From: FEN-1073 sp963780865
GTDB taxonomy: Bacteria; Chloroflexota; Anaerolineae; Anaerolineales; RBG-16-64-43
DNA: 64,000 nt
Reading direction: 5' to 3'
NCBI GenBank assembly: GCA_963780865.1
Contig: CAWADT010000027.1
Location: 62,001 to 126,000, forward strand
Part shown: in pieces, positions 1 to 8,891 of the stretch
Layout: each line of letters starts with the position of its first letter
Position numbering within the stretch: the first letter of the stretch is position 1
The notes under the pieces: generated by a model
What the model saw: the letters and a program-made list of their open reading frames with translations, nothing else
Databases searched by the model: none
Told to the model about the DNA's origin: nothing
Translations under genes and position numbers: made by a program

Positions 1-1212
1 GCGCAGATTATCGCCGGAACCACCAAATCCCATTTCGAAACCCTCAGCGCGGTGCTGGCCGGCGTGGCCGAATTGCGCCGCGTGATCGCCCAAGCCTCCG
101 ACCGCCGCAAACACAACGGGATTCGCACGATCCTCTTTGTGGACGAGGTTCACCGCTGGAACAAGGCCCAGCAGGACGCGCTGCTGCCGCACGTCGAAAA
201 CGGCGCCATCGTCCTGATCGGCGCGACGACGGAGAATCCGTATTTCGAAGTGATCGGCGCGCTCGTCTCCCGCTCGCGCATCTTCCAGATGCGCCCGCTC
301 GGCGCGGACGACGTGCGCCGCCTGATCCGGCGCGCGCTGGAAGACCCCGAGCGCGGCTACGGCGGCCGCAACGTGCTGCTGGATGAGGAGGCGGAGGCGC
401 ACCTGGTGGACGTGGCGGGAGGGGACGCGCGCAACGCGCTCAATGCGCTCGAGCTGGCGGTGGAATCCACGCCGCCCGGGGCGGACGGCGTGACCCGCGT
501 CACCCTCGCTGTGGCGCAGGAATCCATCCAGCGCCGGGCGCTGCTCTACGACCGCGACGGCGACGCGCACTACGACACCATCAGCGCGTTCATTAAATCC
601 CTGCGCGGTTCCGACCCGGACGCCGCGCTGTATTGGATGGCGCGCATGCTCTACTCCGGCGAAGATCCGCGCTTCATCATCCGCCGGATGCTGATCCTGG
701 CCGGAGAGGATGTCGGTTTGGCCGACCCGAACGCGATGGTCGTCGCTAGCGCCGCAGCGCAGGCCTTTGATTACGTCGGGTTGCCTGAAGGGATCTACCC
801 CATGGTCGAAGCGGCGCTGTACCTTGCGACCGCCCCCAAATCCAATAGTGCTTTAGCCTATTTCCAAGCTTACGAGACGGTGGAAAAGCAGGGGATCACC
901 GAAGTGCCGGACCATTTGAAAGACTCCAGCCGCGACGCCAAGGGTCTCGGCCACGGCGAGGGGTATGTTTATCCGCACGAGCGCGAGGAGCACCACGTCG
1001 GCCAGCAGTACCTCCCGGACGCGCTGCAGGGAACGTATTTCTACAAGCCGACGGGAGTGGGCAACGAAGCCGCGGTGGCGGAACGGTTGGCGCGCTGGCG
1101 CCGGGCTCAGGAAAAAGCGCTCGGCTTAACGGATACCACGACGCTTCCCACCCCGACCCACGAGGAAGCGGAATCGATCAAGCGCAAAATGGGTTTCCGA
1201 TCCCCCTCCTAG
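1..1212 (+). CDS. rarA: Replication-associated recombination protein A (RarA/MgsA), 5' end missing
   Basis: The reading frame is open from the first base, so the gene starts outside the window and about 403 C-terminal residues remain. RarA is an AAA+ ATPase related to clamp loaders that acts at stalled replication forks. Visible here are the Walker B motif (ILFVDEVHRW), the sensor-1 stretch GATTENP and the arginine-finger region SRSRIF, followed by the helical lid and the C-terminal tetramerisation domain (LAGEDVGLADPNA, KSNSALAYF). The Walker A loop would lie upstream of base 1. The stop is TAG at 1210-1212. The following 127 bases contain an inverted repeat (CCCCATTT near 1217, AAATGGGG near 1276). 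Confidence 0.93.
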   Translation, partial: AQIIAGTTKSHFETLSAVLAGVAELRRVIAQASDRRKHNGIRTILFVDEVHRWNKAQQDALLPHVENGAIVLIGATTENPYFEVIGALVSRSRIFQMRPLGADDVRRLIRRALEDPERGYGGRNVLLDEEAEAHLVDVAGGDARNALNALELAVESTPPGADGVTRVTLAVAQESIQRRALLYDRDGDAHYDTISAFIKSLRGSDPDAALYWMARMLYSGEDPRFIIRRMLILAGEDVGLADPNAMVVASAAAQAFDYVGLPEGIYPMVEAALYLATAPKSNSALAYFQAYETVEKQGITEVPDHLKDSSRDAKGLGHGEGYVYPHEREEHHVGQQYLPDALQGTYFYKPTGVGNEAAVAERLARWRRAQEKALGLTDTTTLPTPTHEEAESIKRKMGFRSPS

Positions 1213-1339
1213 CCTTCCCCATTTGCTTTATCGAAGGGATGCTTTGTTTTATAACCATTCCCAATTCGCGAAGTAAATGGGGGAGGAAAAAGGAGGGGGA
1301 GGGCCAGGCTCGGAATCCAAAACTCTTTAGGAGGATCCG

Positions 1340-1519
1340 ATGGCAAAATTCGAAGTCTACAAAGATAAAAGCGATCAATACCGTTGGCGGCTGATCGCCC
1401 CGAACGGCAACATCATCGCTTCCTCCGGTGAAGCGTACAGCAGCAAGCAAGCATGTTTGGATGGGATCGCGTCGGTGAAAAGATACGCTCCCTCGGCGCA
1501 GATCGTGGAACTGCCTTAA
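1340..1519 (+). CDS. YegP-like DUF1508 small protein
   Basis: A 59-residue protein beginning MAKFEVYKDKSDQYRW, preceded by a strong ribosome binding site (AGGAGG, about 7 bases upstream). It matches one DUF1508/YegP repeat: a short beta-rich module with the pattern F-x-x-Y-x-D-x-x-x-x-Y-R-W-R-L, then NGNIIASSGEAYSSK and a C-terminal IASVKRYAP. E. coli YegP has two such modules; single-module forms are common. Its function is not established. It stands alone between rarA and a repeat element. The match is to the family pattern; no biochemical role can be inferred. Confidence 0.85.
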   Translation: MAKFEVYKDKSDQYRWRLIAPNGNIIASSGEAYSSKQACLDGIASVKRYAPSAQIVELP

Positions 1520-1540
1520 GTCGCGCTTCGCGGTGCTTTT

Positions 1541-1671
1541 CCCCTCATCCCCAACCCTCCCGTCGCTATGCTCCGGGAGGTGGCCGGACTTGTCCCGGAG
1601 CGATAATCGCGAGCGCTTGCCCTGAGCGCAGCGAAGGGCGCGAGTGGATGCGACGGGAGGCCGGATGAGGG
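1541..1671 (+). repeat. Palindromic intergenic element, CTCATCC...GGATGAG type, copy 1
   Basis: The segment begins CCCCTCATCC and ends CCGGATGAGG, with inner complementary pieces (CCCTCCCGTCGC against GCGACGGGAGG). Related elements with similar ends lie at 30366-30495, 36084-36170 and 43672-43813, all between genes. The short ORFs predicted across it look non-coding. Confidence 0.6.
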
Positions 1672-1790
1672 AATGGTAAAGCTACCGCGACTGGGGCGAT
1701 TAATTCAAGATTTTCATTCCTTTTTTATTGCCTCGGCAAATTCCGTGTGCCTTTTTCTACGACATGGACAAGCCGAATACCGGAGAGTAA

Positions 1791-3143
1791 ATGACCGTCT
1801 TAACATTTCCAAAAGGTTTCCTCTGGGGCACGGCCACCTCCGCCTATCAGATCGAAGGCGCATGGAACGAGGACGGCAAAGGACCGTCGATTTGGGACGA
1901 GTTCGCCCACAAACCCGGCAAGGTGGCGAACAACGATAATGGCGACGTGGCTTGCGATCACTACCACCGCTGGCAGGAAGATCTCGATCTTCTGAAGCAA
2001 CTCGGGTTGAACGCATACCGATTCTCGATCTCCTGGCCGCGGGTGATTCCCGAGGGAAGGGGGAAAGTAAACGCGCCGGGATTGGATTTCTACGACCGGC
2101 TGGTGGATGGACTCCTGGCGCGCGGGATCGAACCCTTTCCAACCCTCTTCCATTACGATCTTCCGCTGGCGTTGCACCGCAAGGGCGGATGGCCCGAGCG
2201 CGATACCGCTTTCGCCTTCGGGGAATACGCCCGCGTCCTGGCCGAGCGGCTGGGCGACCGCGTGAATTGGTGGATTACGATCAACGAACCCCAGGCCTTC
2301 TGCTCGCTGGGCTATCTGGGCGGACAGCATGCTCCCGGGCAACACAACCCACGCGCGATGGTCCGCGCCATGCACACGGCGCTTCTGGCGCACGGGGAAG
2401 CGGTGCGCGCCATCCGCGGCGCCTCGAAGCTTCCGGCGAAGATTGGCATCGCATTGAATCTGGGGCCCGTTCATCCCGCGCGTGACCGAGCCGTCGATCG
2501 GCTGGCGGCAGAAAACTTCGATAAGGTCGGCAACCGCATGTTCCTTGATGCGATCCTGCGCGGTGCTTATCCGCCGGATCTCTGGCGCCATCTCGGATCG
2601 TTCCATCCTCCGATCCGCGACGGGGATCTGAAAATCATCTCCGAGCCGATCGATTTCCTGGGCGTCAATTACTATACCCGCCTTGTTGTCGCCGGCAGCC
2701 GCTGGATTCCCTTCATCGGAGGGCGCATGGTCAAGCCGGAAGGGGGAGATTTTTCGACCGTAGGCTGGGAAACCTATCCGGACGGTTTAAGCGAGTTGCT
2801 CGAGAGGATCTGGAATGACTATCATCCGATTCGTCTGCTGGTGACGGAAAACGGGATGGCAGTTGACGATTTTCCTGACGCCTCCGGGGCTGTGGACGAT
2901 CCCCGGCGGATCGCGTATCTCCGGAGGCATCTGGCGGCCCTGCACAAGACCCTGCAAAAAAACGTGCCCATCGGCGGTTATTTTGTCTGGTCGCAGATGG
3001 ATAATTTCGAGTGGTCGCTCGGATGTGGAAAGCGGTTCGGTTTGGTCTACGTGGATTTTGCTTCCCAGCGCAGAATCCCCAAATCCTCCTTTCGCTGGTA
3101 TTCCGACGTCATCCGGCGCAACGGATTCGAGGACGTGCCATGA
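1791..3143 (+). CDS. Glycoside hydrolase family 1 beta-glucosidase
   Basis: A 450-residue single-domain GH1 enzyme, the usual length. It is a retaining (beta/alpha)8 barrel hydrolase acting on beta-linked gluco- or galactosides. The N-terminal signature FLWGTATSAYQIEGA is at residues 10-24. The acid/base glutamate is E166 in TINEPQ and the nucleophile is E353 in LVTENG. The C-terminal aglycone/glucose-site region reads DNFEWSLGCGKRFGLVYVDF. There is no signal peptide, so it is cytoplasmic and would act on imported oligosaccharides. The ATG at 1791 lies after GGAGAGTAA. Its stop overlaps the start of the next gene by four bases (ATGA), suggesting translational coupling. Substrate range cannot be told from sequence. 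Confidence 0.95.
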   Translation: MTVLTFPKGFLWGTATSAYQIEGAWNEDGKGPSIWDEFAHKPGKVANNDNGDVACDHYHRWQEDLDLLKQLGLNAYRFSISWPRVIPEGRGKVNAPGLDFYDRLVDGLLARGIEPFPTLFHYDLPLALHRKGGWPERDTAFAFGEYARVLAERLGDRVNWWITINEPQAFCSLGYLGGQHAPGQHNPRAMVRAMHTALLAHGEAVRAIRGASKLPAKIGIALNLGPVHPARDRAVDRLAAENFDKVGNRMFLDAILRGAYPPDLWRHLGSFHPPIRDGDLKIISEPIDFLGVNYYTRLVVAGSRWIPFIGGRMVKPEGGDFSTVGWETYPDGLSELLERIWNDYHPIRLLVTENGMAVDDFPDASGAVDDPRRIAYLRRHLAALHKTLQKNVPIGGYFVWSQMDNFEWSLGCGKRFGLVYVDFASQRRIPKSSFRWYSDVIRRNGFEDVP

Positions 3144-3757
3144 CCATCCTTCTCCTGGTCCGGCATGGGGAAACCGACTGGCTCGGTGAAAAACTCGCCG
3201 GCCGGCTTGCGGATATTCATCTGAACGACAAGGGCCGCGCTCATGCGGAACGGCTGGCCGCGATGCTGCGGCCGCTTTCGCTTACGGCCGTTTATTCCTC
3301 GCCGCTGGAACGGGCTATGGAAACGGCGGAGCCGACCGCCCGGGCGGCCGGAAAACCCATCATCCGCAACGAGCTGTTGCTGGAAGTGGATTTCGGAGAC
3401 CTGGCCGGCAAAGAGTTCAAGGAATTGCGCGAGACGGAAATCTGGCGGCTGGTGCACCGCAGCCCGGCGGAAGTGAGTTACCCGGGCGGGGAGACCCTGA
3501 TCGAGGCGCAGGCGCGGGCCGTGCGCGCGGTGGAAGAAATCCACGCCCGGGATGAAACCGGAACGGTCGCCTTGTTCACGCATTCCGACACCATCCGGCT
3601 GGCCGTGGCCCATTACCTGCAGATGCCGCTGGTGGCGTATCATGCGCTGGTGACGGATCCGGCGTCGGTTTCGGTTTTATACTATTCCAAGAAGATCGTC
3701 CATGTGGCCGGTTTCAACCTTCCGGCCGGATCGCCGTTGACTGTGAAACCCGAATGA
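3140..3757 (+). CDS. Histidine phosphatase family protein (MSMEG_4193-like)
   Basis: A 205-residue protein of the phosphoglycerate-mutase-like superfamily. The catalytic histidine lies in the N-terminal LLLVRHGETDW motif (H9); a second catalytic histidine is in VALFTHSDTIRLAVAHYL. The ATG at 3140 overlaps the preceding stop by four bases and is much better supported than an upstream start inside the glycosidase gene. The neighbours DUF3090 (20 bases downstream) and the SCO1664-family protein form a conserved trio known in Actinobacteria and Chloroflexi, which assigns it to the MSMEG_4193-like group rather than glycolytic phosphoglycerate mutase. The true substrate is unknown. Confidence 0.88.
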   Translation: MTILLLVRHGETDWLGEKLAGRLADIHLNDKGRAHAERLAAMLRPLSLTAVYSSPLERAMETAEPTARAAGKPIIRNELLLEVDFGDLAGKEFKELRETEIWRLVHRSPAEVSYPGGETLIEAQARAVRAVEEIHARDETGTVALFTHSDTIRLAVAHYLQMPLVAYHALVTDPASVSVLYYSKKIVHVAGFNLPAGSPLTVKPE

Positions 3758-3776
3758 TCCGTAAACAAGGAGCTCC

Positions 3777-4304
3777 ATGCCAGACGCCCATTTTGAAATT
3801 CACCCGGTAGAGCGGATCACCGTCGGCGCGGTCGGGGAACCCGGAAAGCGGGAATTCTACCTGCAGGCCTCCGGCGCGGATACGTTCCTGACCCTGGGGC
3901 TGGAGAAGGAACAGGTTCAGATGCTCGCGTTATCCATCGAGCAATTCCTCAACGATCTGAGGCAACGGTTTCCCAATCTGGCGGAAGCGGACGACCGGTA
4001 CGATGAATTGGACATGCAGCTCGAACCGCCGATGGAACCGGAGTTCCAAATCGGCACCATGGGGTTGGGATACGACGACCGCGAAGACCGGTTGCTGCTG
4101 GTCCTGCGCGAAGTGATGGAGGAGAACGAACCGAAAGAAAACGCCTCGGAAGCCTCGCTGTGGTGCACGCGCGACCAGCTACGGCGGCTCTCGAAATGGG
4201 GGGTGGAACTTGCGCGGCGTGGACGGCCCATTTGCGGAAACTGCGGCCGCCCGATCGATCCGGAAGGACACTTTTGCCCGCGGAAAAATGGACACAAACA
4301 CTAG
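3777..4304 (+). CDS. DUF3090 family protein
   Basis: A 175-residue protein starting after AAGGAGCTCC, with the typical DUF3090 opening (HFEIHPVERITVGAVGEPGKR) interrupted here only by family variation, a helical middle and a C-terminal zinc-ribbon-like tail: CGNCGRP followed by CPRKNGHKH. The C-x2-C and later C/H residues suggest metal binding (inference). The family is of unknown function and is genetically linked to the histidine phosphatase before it and the SCO1664-family protein after it; the latter overlaps this gene by 17 bases, indicating one transcript. Confidence 0.85.
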   Translation: MPDAHFEIHPVERITVGAVGEPGKREFYLQASGADTFLTLGLEKEQVQMLALSIEQFLNDLRQRFPNLAEADDRYDELDMQLEPPMEPEFQIGTMGLGYDDREDRLLLVLREVMEENEPKENASEASLWCTRDQLRRLSKWGVELARRGRPICGNCGRPIDPEGHFCPRKNGHKH

Positions 4305-5121
4305 ACCGTCGCAGCGCCTGGTGGGGACCGACGTCGCCCTGGAGATCCTCCGCGAGGGAGAGGCCGAATTGCGCGGGCTCTTCCGCCTGGGCTCCAACGA
4401 TACGTTTTTATGTGAAATGCGTTCGCCCCGCGGCGCACTGGCGACCGTTTACAAACCGACGCGCGGGGAACGGCCGCTTTGGGATTTTCCGGACGGAACC
4501 TTGGGGAAGCGGGAAGCCGCGGCCTTCGAGACGGCCCGATTCCTGGGATGGGATTTCGTACCCCCCACGGTGTTCCGCAAGGACGGGCCGCTCGGTCCGG
4601 GGTCGTTCCAGGAATACCTCGAATTGGATTTTGACCGGAATTATTTTGTCCTGCGGGAAAGCGAGCCGGACGCCCTGCGCCGGGTGGCGGCGCTGGACAT
4701 CCTCATCAATAACGCCGATCGCAAGGCCCTGCACGTCGCCTGTGACGCCTTCGGCCGGATCCGGCTGATCGATCACGGGGTATGTTTCCATCAAGAATGG
4801 AAACTGCGGACAGTAATTTGGGATTTCGCCGGAGAGGAATTGCCGCAGGAGATCGTGGAAGTGTTGGATCGACTGTTGACGACGATGGCGGGAACCAGTT
4901 CCGAAGCAGGGCGGCAGGGCACCCCGTTCTCCTCCGAGGGAAGGAAAAAAGGTGCGGTGGGAGGTTCCTCCCCGGCCGGCGGGCTGCGCGCGGCTCTCGC
5001 GCCCCTGCTGAGCGGCGAAGAATTGGCGGCGGTGGAAACCAGGGCTCGCGCGCTCCGGGATGAGCGCCGTTTCCCCCAACCGGGACCCGGGCTTTCCGTT
5101 CCCTGGCCGATCTGGGCCTAG
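4288..5121 (+). CDS. SCO1664 family protein (PI3/4-kinase-like fold)
   Basis: A 277-residue protein, third member of the trio. The ATG at 4288 (MDTNTRPSQRL) is chosen over one at 4210 because the family begins with a short tail before the LRGLFRLGSNDTFL-like segment, and because the overlap with DUF3090 is then only 17 bases. Kinase-like features are YKPTRGERPLWDFPDG, the catalytic-loop-like DILINNADRK and a DFG-like RLIDHG, resembling distant phosphatidylinositol 3/4-kinases as noted for TIGR03843. The Asn/Asp residues of the loop are retained, so a phosphotransferase role is plausible but unproven. A low-complexity insertion (GSSPAGG) lies near residue 225. Confidence 0.82.
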   Translation: MDTNTRPSQRLVGTDVALEILREGEAELRGLFRLGSNDTFLCEMRSPRGALATVYKPTRGERPLWDFPDGTLGKREAAAFETARFLGWDFVPPTVFRKDGPLGPGSFQEYLELDFDRNYFVLRESEPDALRRVAALDILINNADRKALHVACDAFGRIRLIDHGVCFHQEWKLRTVIWDFAGEELPQEIVEVLDRLLTTMAGTSSEAGRQGTPFSSEGRKKGAVGGSSPAGGLRAALAPLLSGEELAAVETRARALRDERRFPQPGPGLSVPWPIWA

Positions 5122-5192
5122 TAAAAACCGCATTAAATTTTCCATTATGACAAAAATGTGACGAATTACCACTGATGAAAGGATGGATTGCT

Positions 5193-5221
5193 TTCAGACT
5201 TCTTCCGTGAAGCGTTATAAT
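5193..5221 (+). promoter_or_regulatory. Sigma-70-like promoter before the PilZ gene
   Basis: TTCAGA at 5193-5198 and a perfect TATAAT at 5216-5221 are separated by 17 bases. It lies 99 bases before the proposed PilZ start. The leader shows no clear cyclic-di-GMP riboswitch core. Confidence 0.4.
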
Positions 5222-5319
5222 TCCATAAAATCAAGGCTTGGTTCTGCTTTCGACGGTCGGAGCTGGGAAAACTGCGATTCATCCGGGGTGTTCTTCGGGG
5301 ATAAAAAAGAGACTTGAAA

Positions 5320-5971
5320 ATGGAAGTGAACCAGTGGCTCAGGGAGGACGGGATACTTAATGTATCCTCTTCGTTGGTAGGGGAGGATTGGTTCGCCTCG
5401 AAAGTATTGAAAATTGGACTTAAATCCTTTTTGAATTGAACCCCCCAAAAGAAAATATACCGTGCTGACCCTGAAACGTGGTTCCGAAATCCGGGTCAAC
5501 GTACCGTCCGGGTTGGGGGTGTATCTTTTTACGTCCCGGGTGGTGGGGGAAGGCACGGAGCCTTATCCGTCGGTGGAACTGGAATTTCCACAGGAAGTCT
5601 CGCGTATGGAACGCCGGGCGTTTCCGCGCCTTCCGATCCGGCTCGAGACATACTATGCGGAAATTCACGCCGGCACCGGAGGGCTCGCCTTTACCCGCTC
5701 GTTGGCGCTGGATGTAAGCGGCGGCGGAATCCGGTTGGAGACTAACCGGCCCTTCCCCCAGGAAACTCTGGTTCGATTGAAGTTTCATATCCCGGTGGGC
5801 GATCGGGAGGAGGAAGTTGTGGTCACGGGGCGCATCGCCCGCATCATCCCCACGGAGGGCGCGGGAAGACCCCAGGCGGGAGTGGAATTCCTCGACATTA
5901 CTCCGCAACAACAAAAATCGCTTCTTCAGTTTATCACTGGGAATTTGGATGAGGGGACTGTTCAGGCTTGA
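5320..5971 (+). pseudogene. YcgR-like PilZ domain protein, frameshifted near 5434
   Basis: Two overlapping frames together give one YcgR-like protein. The first (ATG 5320 to TGA 5439) encodes MEVNQWLREDGILN... WFASKVLKIGLKSFL; the second continues IEPPKRKYTVLTLKRG, completing the N-terminal YcgR-type domain. It then has the PilZ domain with its c-di-GMP-binding motif RMERRAFPRLPI (the RxxxR pattern) and LDVSGGGIRLE (the [D/N]xSxxG motif). Removing one A near 5434 joins them (S-F-L-I-E-P-P). A GTG at 5462 could start a shorter protein but would cut the N-terminal domain in half. PilZ proteins transmit cyclic-di-GMP signals to motility or surface machinery. Whether the shift is real or a sequencing error cannot be decided here. 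Confidence 0.72.
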
Positions 5972-5999
5972 TCCTCCGAGTGTGAAGAAAGGGAAGGAA

Positions 6000-6326
6000 A
6001 TGGTCATCGACGCCGGACAATTGATCCAGGGTTTGATTAAGCGTTTCCCCCCGGAGAAAGCCGCCGGGATAAAAGCGGATATTCAGTTGCATTTAACCGG
6101 GGAGGGCGGAGGGGATTGGGTTATCCGCATCGCCAATTCTAAAATCTCGGCCGCTCCCGGAACCGCCCCCTCTCCCCAATTGACCATCACCGCGGGACAA
6201 GCGGACATCCAGGCCATCACGGAAGGAAAGCTCGACGGCACCGCGGCTTTTCTCCAGGGCAAGATTAAGCTCAGCGGGGATACGGGCCTGGCCATGCGCA
6301 TGGTCAGCCTGTTCCAGCACGCCTGA
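6000..6326 (+). CDS. SCP2 sterol-binding domain protein
   Basis: A 108-residue protein consisting of a single SCP2-like module: GDWVIRIANSKISAAPG, then PQLTITAGQADIQAITEGKLDGTAAFLQGKIKLSGDTGLAMRM, which is written here in part and carries the typical D/G-x-x-A-F-x-x-G-K-I-x-x-x-G-D pattern. Such domains bind hydrophobic ligands such as lipids. ATG at 6000 follows GGGAAGGAA. Together with upstream PilZ and downstream era (11 bases away) it may be cotranscribed. The ligand is unknown. Confidence 0.8.
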   Translation: MVIDAGQLIQGLIKRFPPEKAAGIKADIQLHLTGEGGGDWVIRIANSKISAAPGTAPSPQLTITAGQADIQAITEGKLDGTAAFLQGKIKLSGDTGLAMRMVSLFQHA

Positions 6327-6337
6327 TTCCTTTTCCG

Positions 6338-7249
6338 ATGAACTCCTCGCCTCCCCACCGGTCGGGGTTCGTCGCCGTCGTGGGACGTCCCAATGCGGGA
6401 AAATCCACGCTGCTCAATGCCCTCGTCGGGCAGAAGGTGGCGGGCGTTTCCCCCTGGCCGCAGACGACCCGGCGCCGGCAGATGGGCGTGCTTACCCTCC
6501 CCGGCGCGCAGATACTTTTCCTCGACACACCCGGATGGCACAAGCCGAAAACCACGCTCGGGGATGCGATGATACGCACTTCGCTGGCGGCGCTTTCGGA
6601 TGCAGACGCCGTCGTGTTTCTGGCTGATCTGGCCCGGCCTGTGGACGAAGAAGACCGCGAGCTGGCCCGCAAGGTGGAAACGCAAAAACGCGGCGAGGCG
6701 GTCGTGGTGGCGCTCAATAAAACCGACGCCGTCCCCGCCGCCGTCCGCGAGGAACGCGGGGCGGAGTACCGGTCGCTCCTTCCGAAGTCTGCCAGCTGTT
6801 TTATTTCCGCCCGCGATGGCGGGGGGCTGGAAGAACTGCTGCGGGAAATTACCGCCCGGCTTCCGGAGGGTCCCATGCTCTATCCGGAGGAGGAAGTCAC
6901 CGATTTTTCGGAGCGGGAAATTGTCGCCGATCTCATCCGCGAGGCGGCGCTGCAGAATTTGTGGGCGGAAGTTCCCCACGGCGTCGCGGTTCGCATCGAT
7001 GAGTACAAGGAACGCGGGCAGGAAGGCGCCTACATCGAAGCGACGATCTTCGTGGAGAAGGAATCCCACAAAGCCATCGTCATCGGCAAGGGCGGAGCGA
7101 TGCTGAAATTGATCGGCACCGAGGCGCGCAAGAAAGCCGAGAGCATGAGCGGGCGGAAGCTTTTCCTGCAGCTGCGAGTTAAGGTGCTGCCCGGATGGCG
7201 CAACCAAGAGGACGCCCTCCGCCGTCTGGGATATTTGCCGAAGAAATAA
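6338..7249 (+). CDS. era: GTPase Era, 16S rRNA-binding
   Basis: A 303-residue protein of normal Era length. G motifs: G1 GRPNAGKS (16-23), G3 DTPGWHKP (63-70) and G4 NKTD (127-130), followed by a switch region and the KH domain with VIGKGGAMLKLIG near residue 245. Era binds the 3' end of 16S rRNA and acts in late 30S subunit maturation. It starts 11 bases after the SCP2-like gene, although an obvious ribosome binding site is not seen. A conspicuous GTPase variation is absent. Confidence 0.96.
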   Translation: MNSSPPHRSGFVAVVGRPNAGKSTLLNALVGQKVAGVSPWPQTTRRRQMGVLTLPGAQILFLDTPGWHKPKTTLGDAMIRTSLAALSDADAVVFLADLARPVDEEDRELARKVETQKRGEAVVVALNKTDAVPAAVREERGAEYRSLLPKSASCFISARDGGGLEELLREITARLPEGPMLYPEEEVTDFSEREIVADLIREAALQNLWAEVPHGVAVRIDEYKERGQEGAYIEATIFVEKESHKAIVIGKGGAMLKLIGTEARKKAESMSGRKLFLQLRVKVLPGWRNQEDALRRLGYLPKK

Positions 7250-7467
7250 TTCCATTTTTTACTGTCCGCCATTCCCGAATACAATCTGGCAATCGGATTA
7301 TCCCCTTCCCCCATCGCCTGATCCGTTCCCCCGGGCGGCGCGAGACGCAGCCGGGATCGGCCCGCGGATTCAGGTTGCCGCAATCCCAAAAGTGGCGCAT
7401 AATTCCACCGGGGAAGGATCGGAGCCGTTTGCGAAACAGACCGGAAAAGGCGGATGAAGGAGTCCGA

Positions 7468-8871
7468 ATGGATAGGAACATGATCATGGAAGAGTATTCG
7501 TCCCCTTTCAGTTCGCGCTATGGGTCGGTGGCGATGCGGCGGATATTTTCGGAACAGAACCGCCGCCAGACCTGGCGCAGGATTTGGATCGCGCTGGCGG
7601 AAGCTCAACACAAACTCGGTCTGGTCACGGCCGAACAGGTGGAAGATCTGCGGGTGCATGCGCCGGACGTTTCCATCGAGCGGGCGCTGGAGATAGAAAA
7701 AGAGATCGGCCACGATGTGATGGCCGAAGTGCGCGCCTTCGCCGAACTTTGCCCGGTGGGCGGGGGAATCATCCATTGGGGGGCGACCTCGGCCGATATC
7801 ACCGACAACGCCGACGTGCTGCGCATGCGGGATGCGCTGGATCTGCTGCTGGACAAACACCGCTCGCTGCTGCAGGCCCTCGCCGCGCGGATCGAGCGGC
7901 ACGCCGATCTGGTTGTGCTGGGGTACACCCATTTGCAACCCGCCGAGCCGACCACGCTCGGGTATCGCCTGGCGCTCTATGGGCAGGATGCGCTGGAACA
8001 CTGGCTGGAGCTTCACCGCGTGCGGGACGGGCTGCGAGGCAAAGGCATGAAGGGCGCGGTGGGAACCGCCGCCTCCTACGGGGAAATCCTCAGCGGCAAA
8101 AATGTCTCTCCGGATGTGATCGACGCGACGGTTATGGAATCGCTCGGGCTGAAGGCATTTCCCGTGACGTCGCAGACCTACCCGCGCATCCAGGATTACC
8201 GCGTGCTGTCGGCCCTGGCCGGGCTGGCCGCCAGCCTGCACAAGTTCGCCTTCGATCTGCGGATCATGCAATCGGCGGGATTCGGGGAAGCGCGCGAGCC
8301 GATGGGCAAACGCCAGGTGGGCTCGAGCGCGATGCCGTTCAAGCGCAACCCGGTCAAGGCCGAGAACGTCTGCTCGCTGGCCCGGTGGATTTCCGTCCTG
8401 CCGCAGGTGGCTTGGCAAAACGCCGCCCAGAACCTGATGGAGCGCACGCTGGATGATTCCGCCAACCGGCGCAGCATGCTTCCCGAAGCGTTCCTGGCGA
8501 TGGAGGAAATCCTCGAAAATATGACCCGGATCGTGGGCAATCTCGACGTGGACGAAGAAGGGTGCCGGGCGAACCTAGATAAATTCGGCGCCTTCTCCGC
8601 GAGCGAGCGCGTGCTGATGGCGCTGGTGGCGGCCGGGGCCGACCGGCAACAGATGCACGAAAAGATCCGCGAGCATAGCCGCAAAGCTTGGGACGCGCTG
8701 CGCGAGGGAAAGCCCAACCCGCTTGCGGAATACCTGGCCGCGGACGCCGAGATGTTGCGCTATCTGCAACCGGTAAGAATCCGCCAGCTGATGGACGCGC
8801 ATGCCTATGTGGGCACCGCCCCGGATCGCGCGCGGGAGATGGCGGCGACGATCCGCGCCGCAATCGATTAG
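7468..8871 (+). CDS. purB: Adenylosuccinate lyase
   Basis: A 467-residue enzyme of purine biosynthesis, which removes fumarate from adenylosuccinate and SAICAR. The superfamily signature GSSAMPFKRNPVKAEN is at about residue 284, and the earlier TSADITDNADVL and HLQPAEPTTLG segments carry the other active-site residues. ATG at 7468 follows GAAGGAG; an in-frame extension upstream runs through non-coding sequence. The gene is flanked by era and a palindromic repeat and seems monocistronic. Confidence 0.94.
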   Translation: MDRNMIMEEYSSPFSSRYGSVAMRRIFSEQNRRQTWRRIWIALAEAQHKLGLVTAEQVEDLRVHAPDVSIERALEIEKEIGHDVMAEVRAFAELCPVGGGIIHWGATSADITDNADVLRMRDALDLLLDKHRSLLQALAARIERHADLVVLGYTHLQPAEPTTLGYRLALYGQDALEHWLELHRVRDGLRGKGMKGAVGTAASYGEILSGKNVSPDVIDATVMESLGLKAFPVTSQTYPRIQDYRVLSALAGLAASLHKFAFDLRIMQSAGFGEAREPMGKRQVGSSAMPFKRNPVKAENVCSLARWISVLPQVAWQNAAQNLMERTLDDSANRRSMLPEAFLAMEEILENMTRIVGNLDVDEEGCRANLDKFGAFSASERVLMALVAAGADRQQMHEKIREHSRKAWDALREGKPNPLAEYLAADAEMLRYLQPVRIRQLMDAHAYVGTAPDRAREMAATIRAAID

Positions 8872-8891
8872 CAGTCTTCCCCATGCATTAT

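Noticed and set aside
1453..1668. Open frame inside the DUF1508 gene and repeat
   Set aside because: Overlaps a better supported small gene and a repeat; no coding signal.
5122..5319. Cyclic-di-GMP riboswitch before PilZ
   Set aside because: The conserved GEMM core pieces and tetraloop receptor pair were not found.
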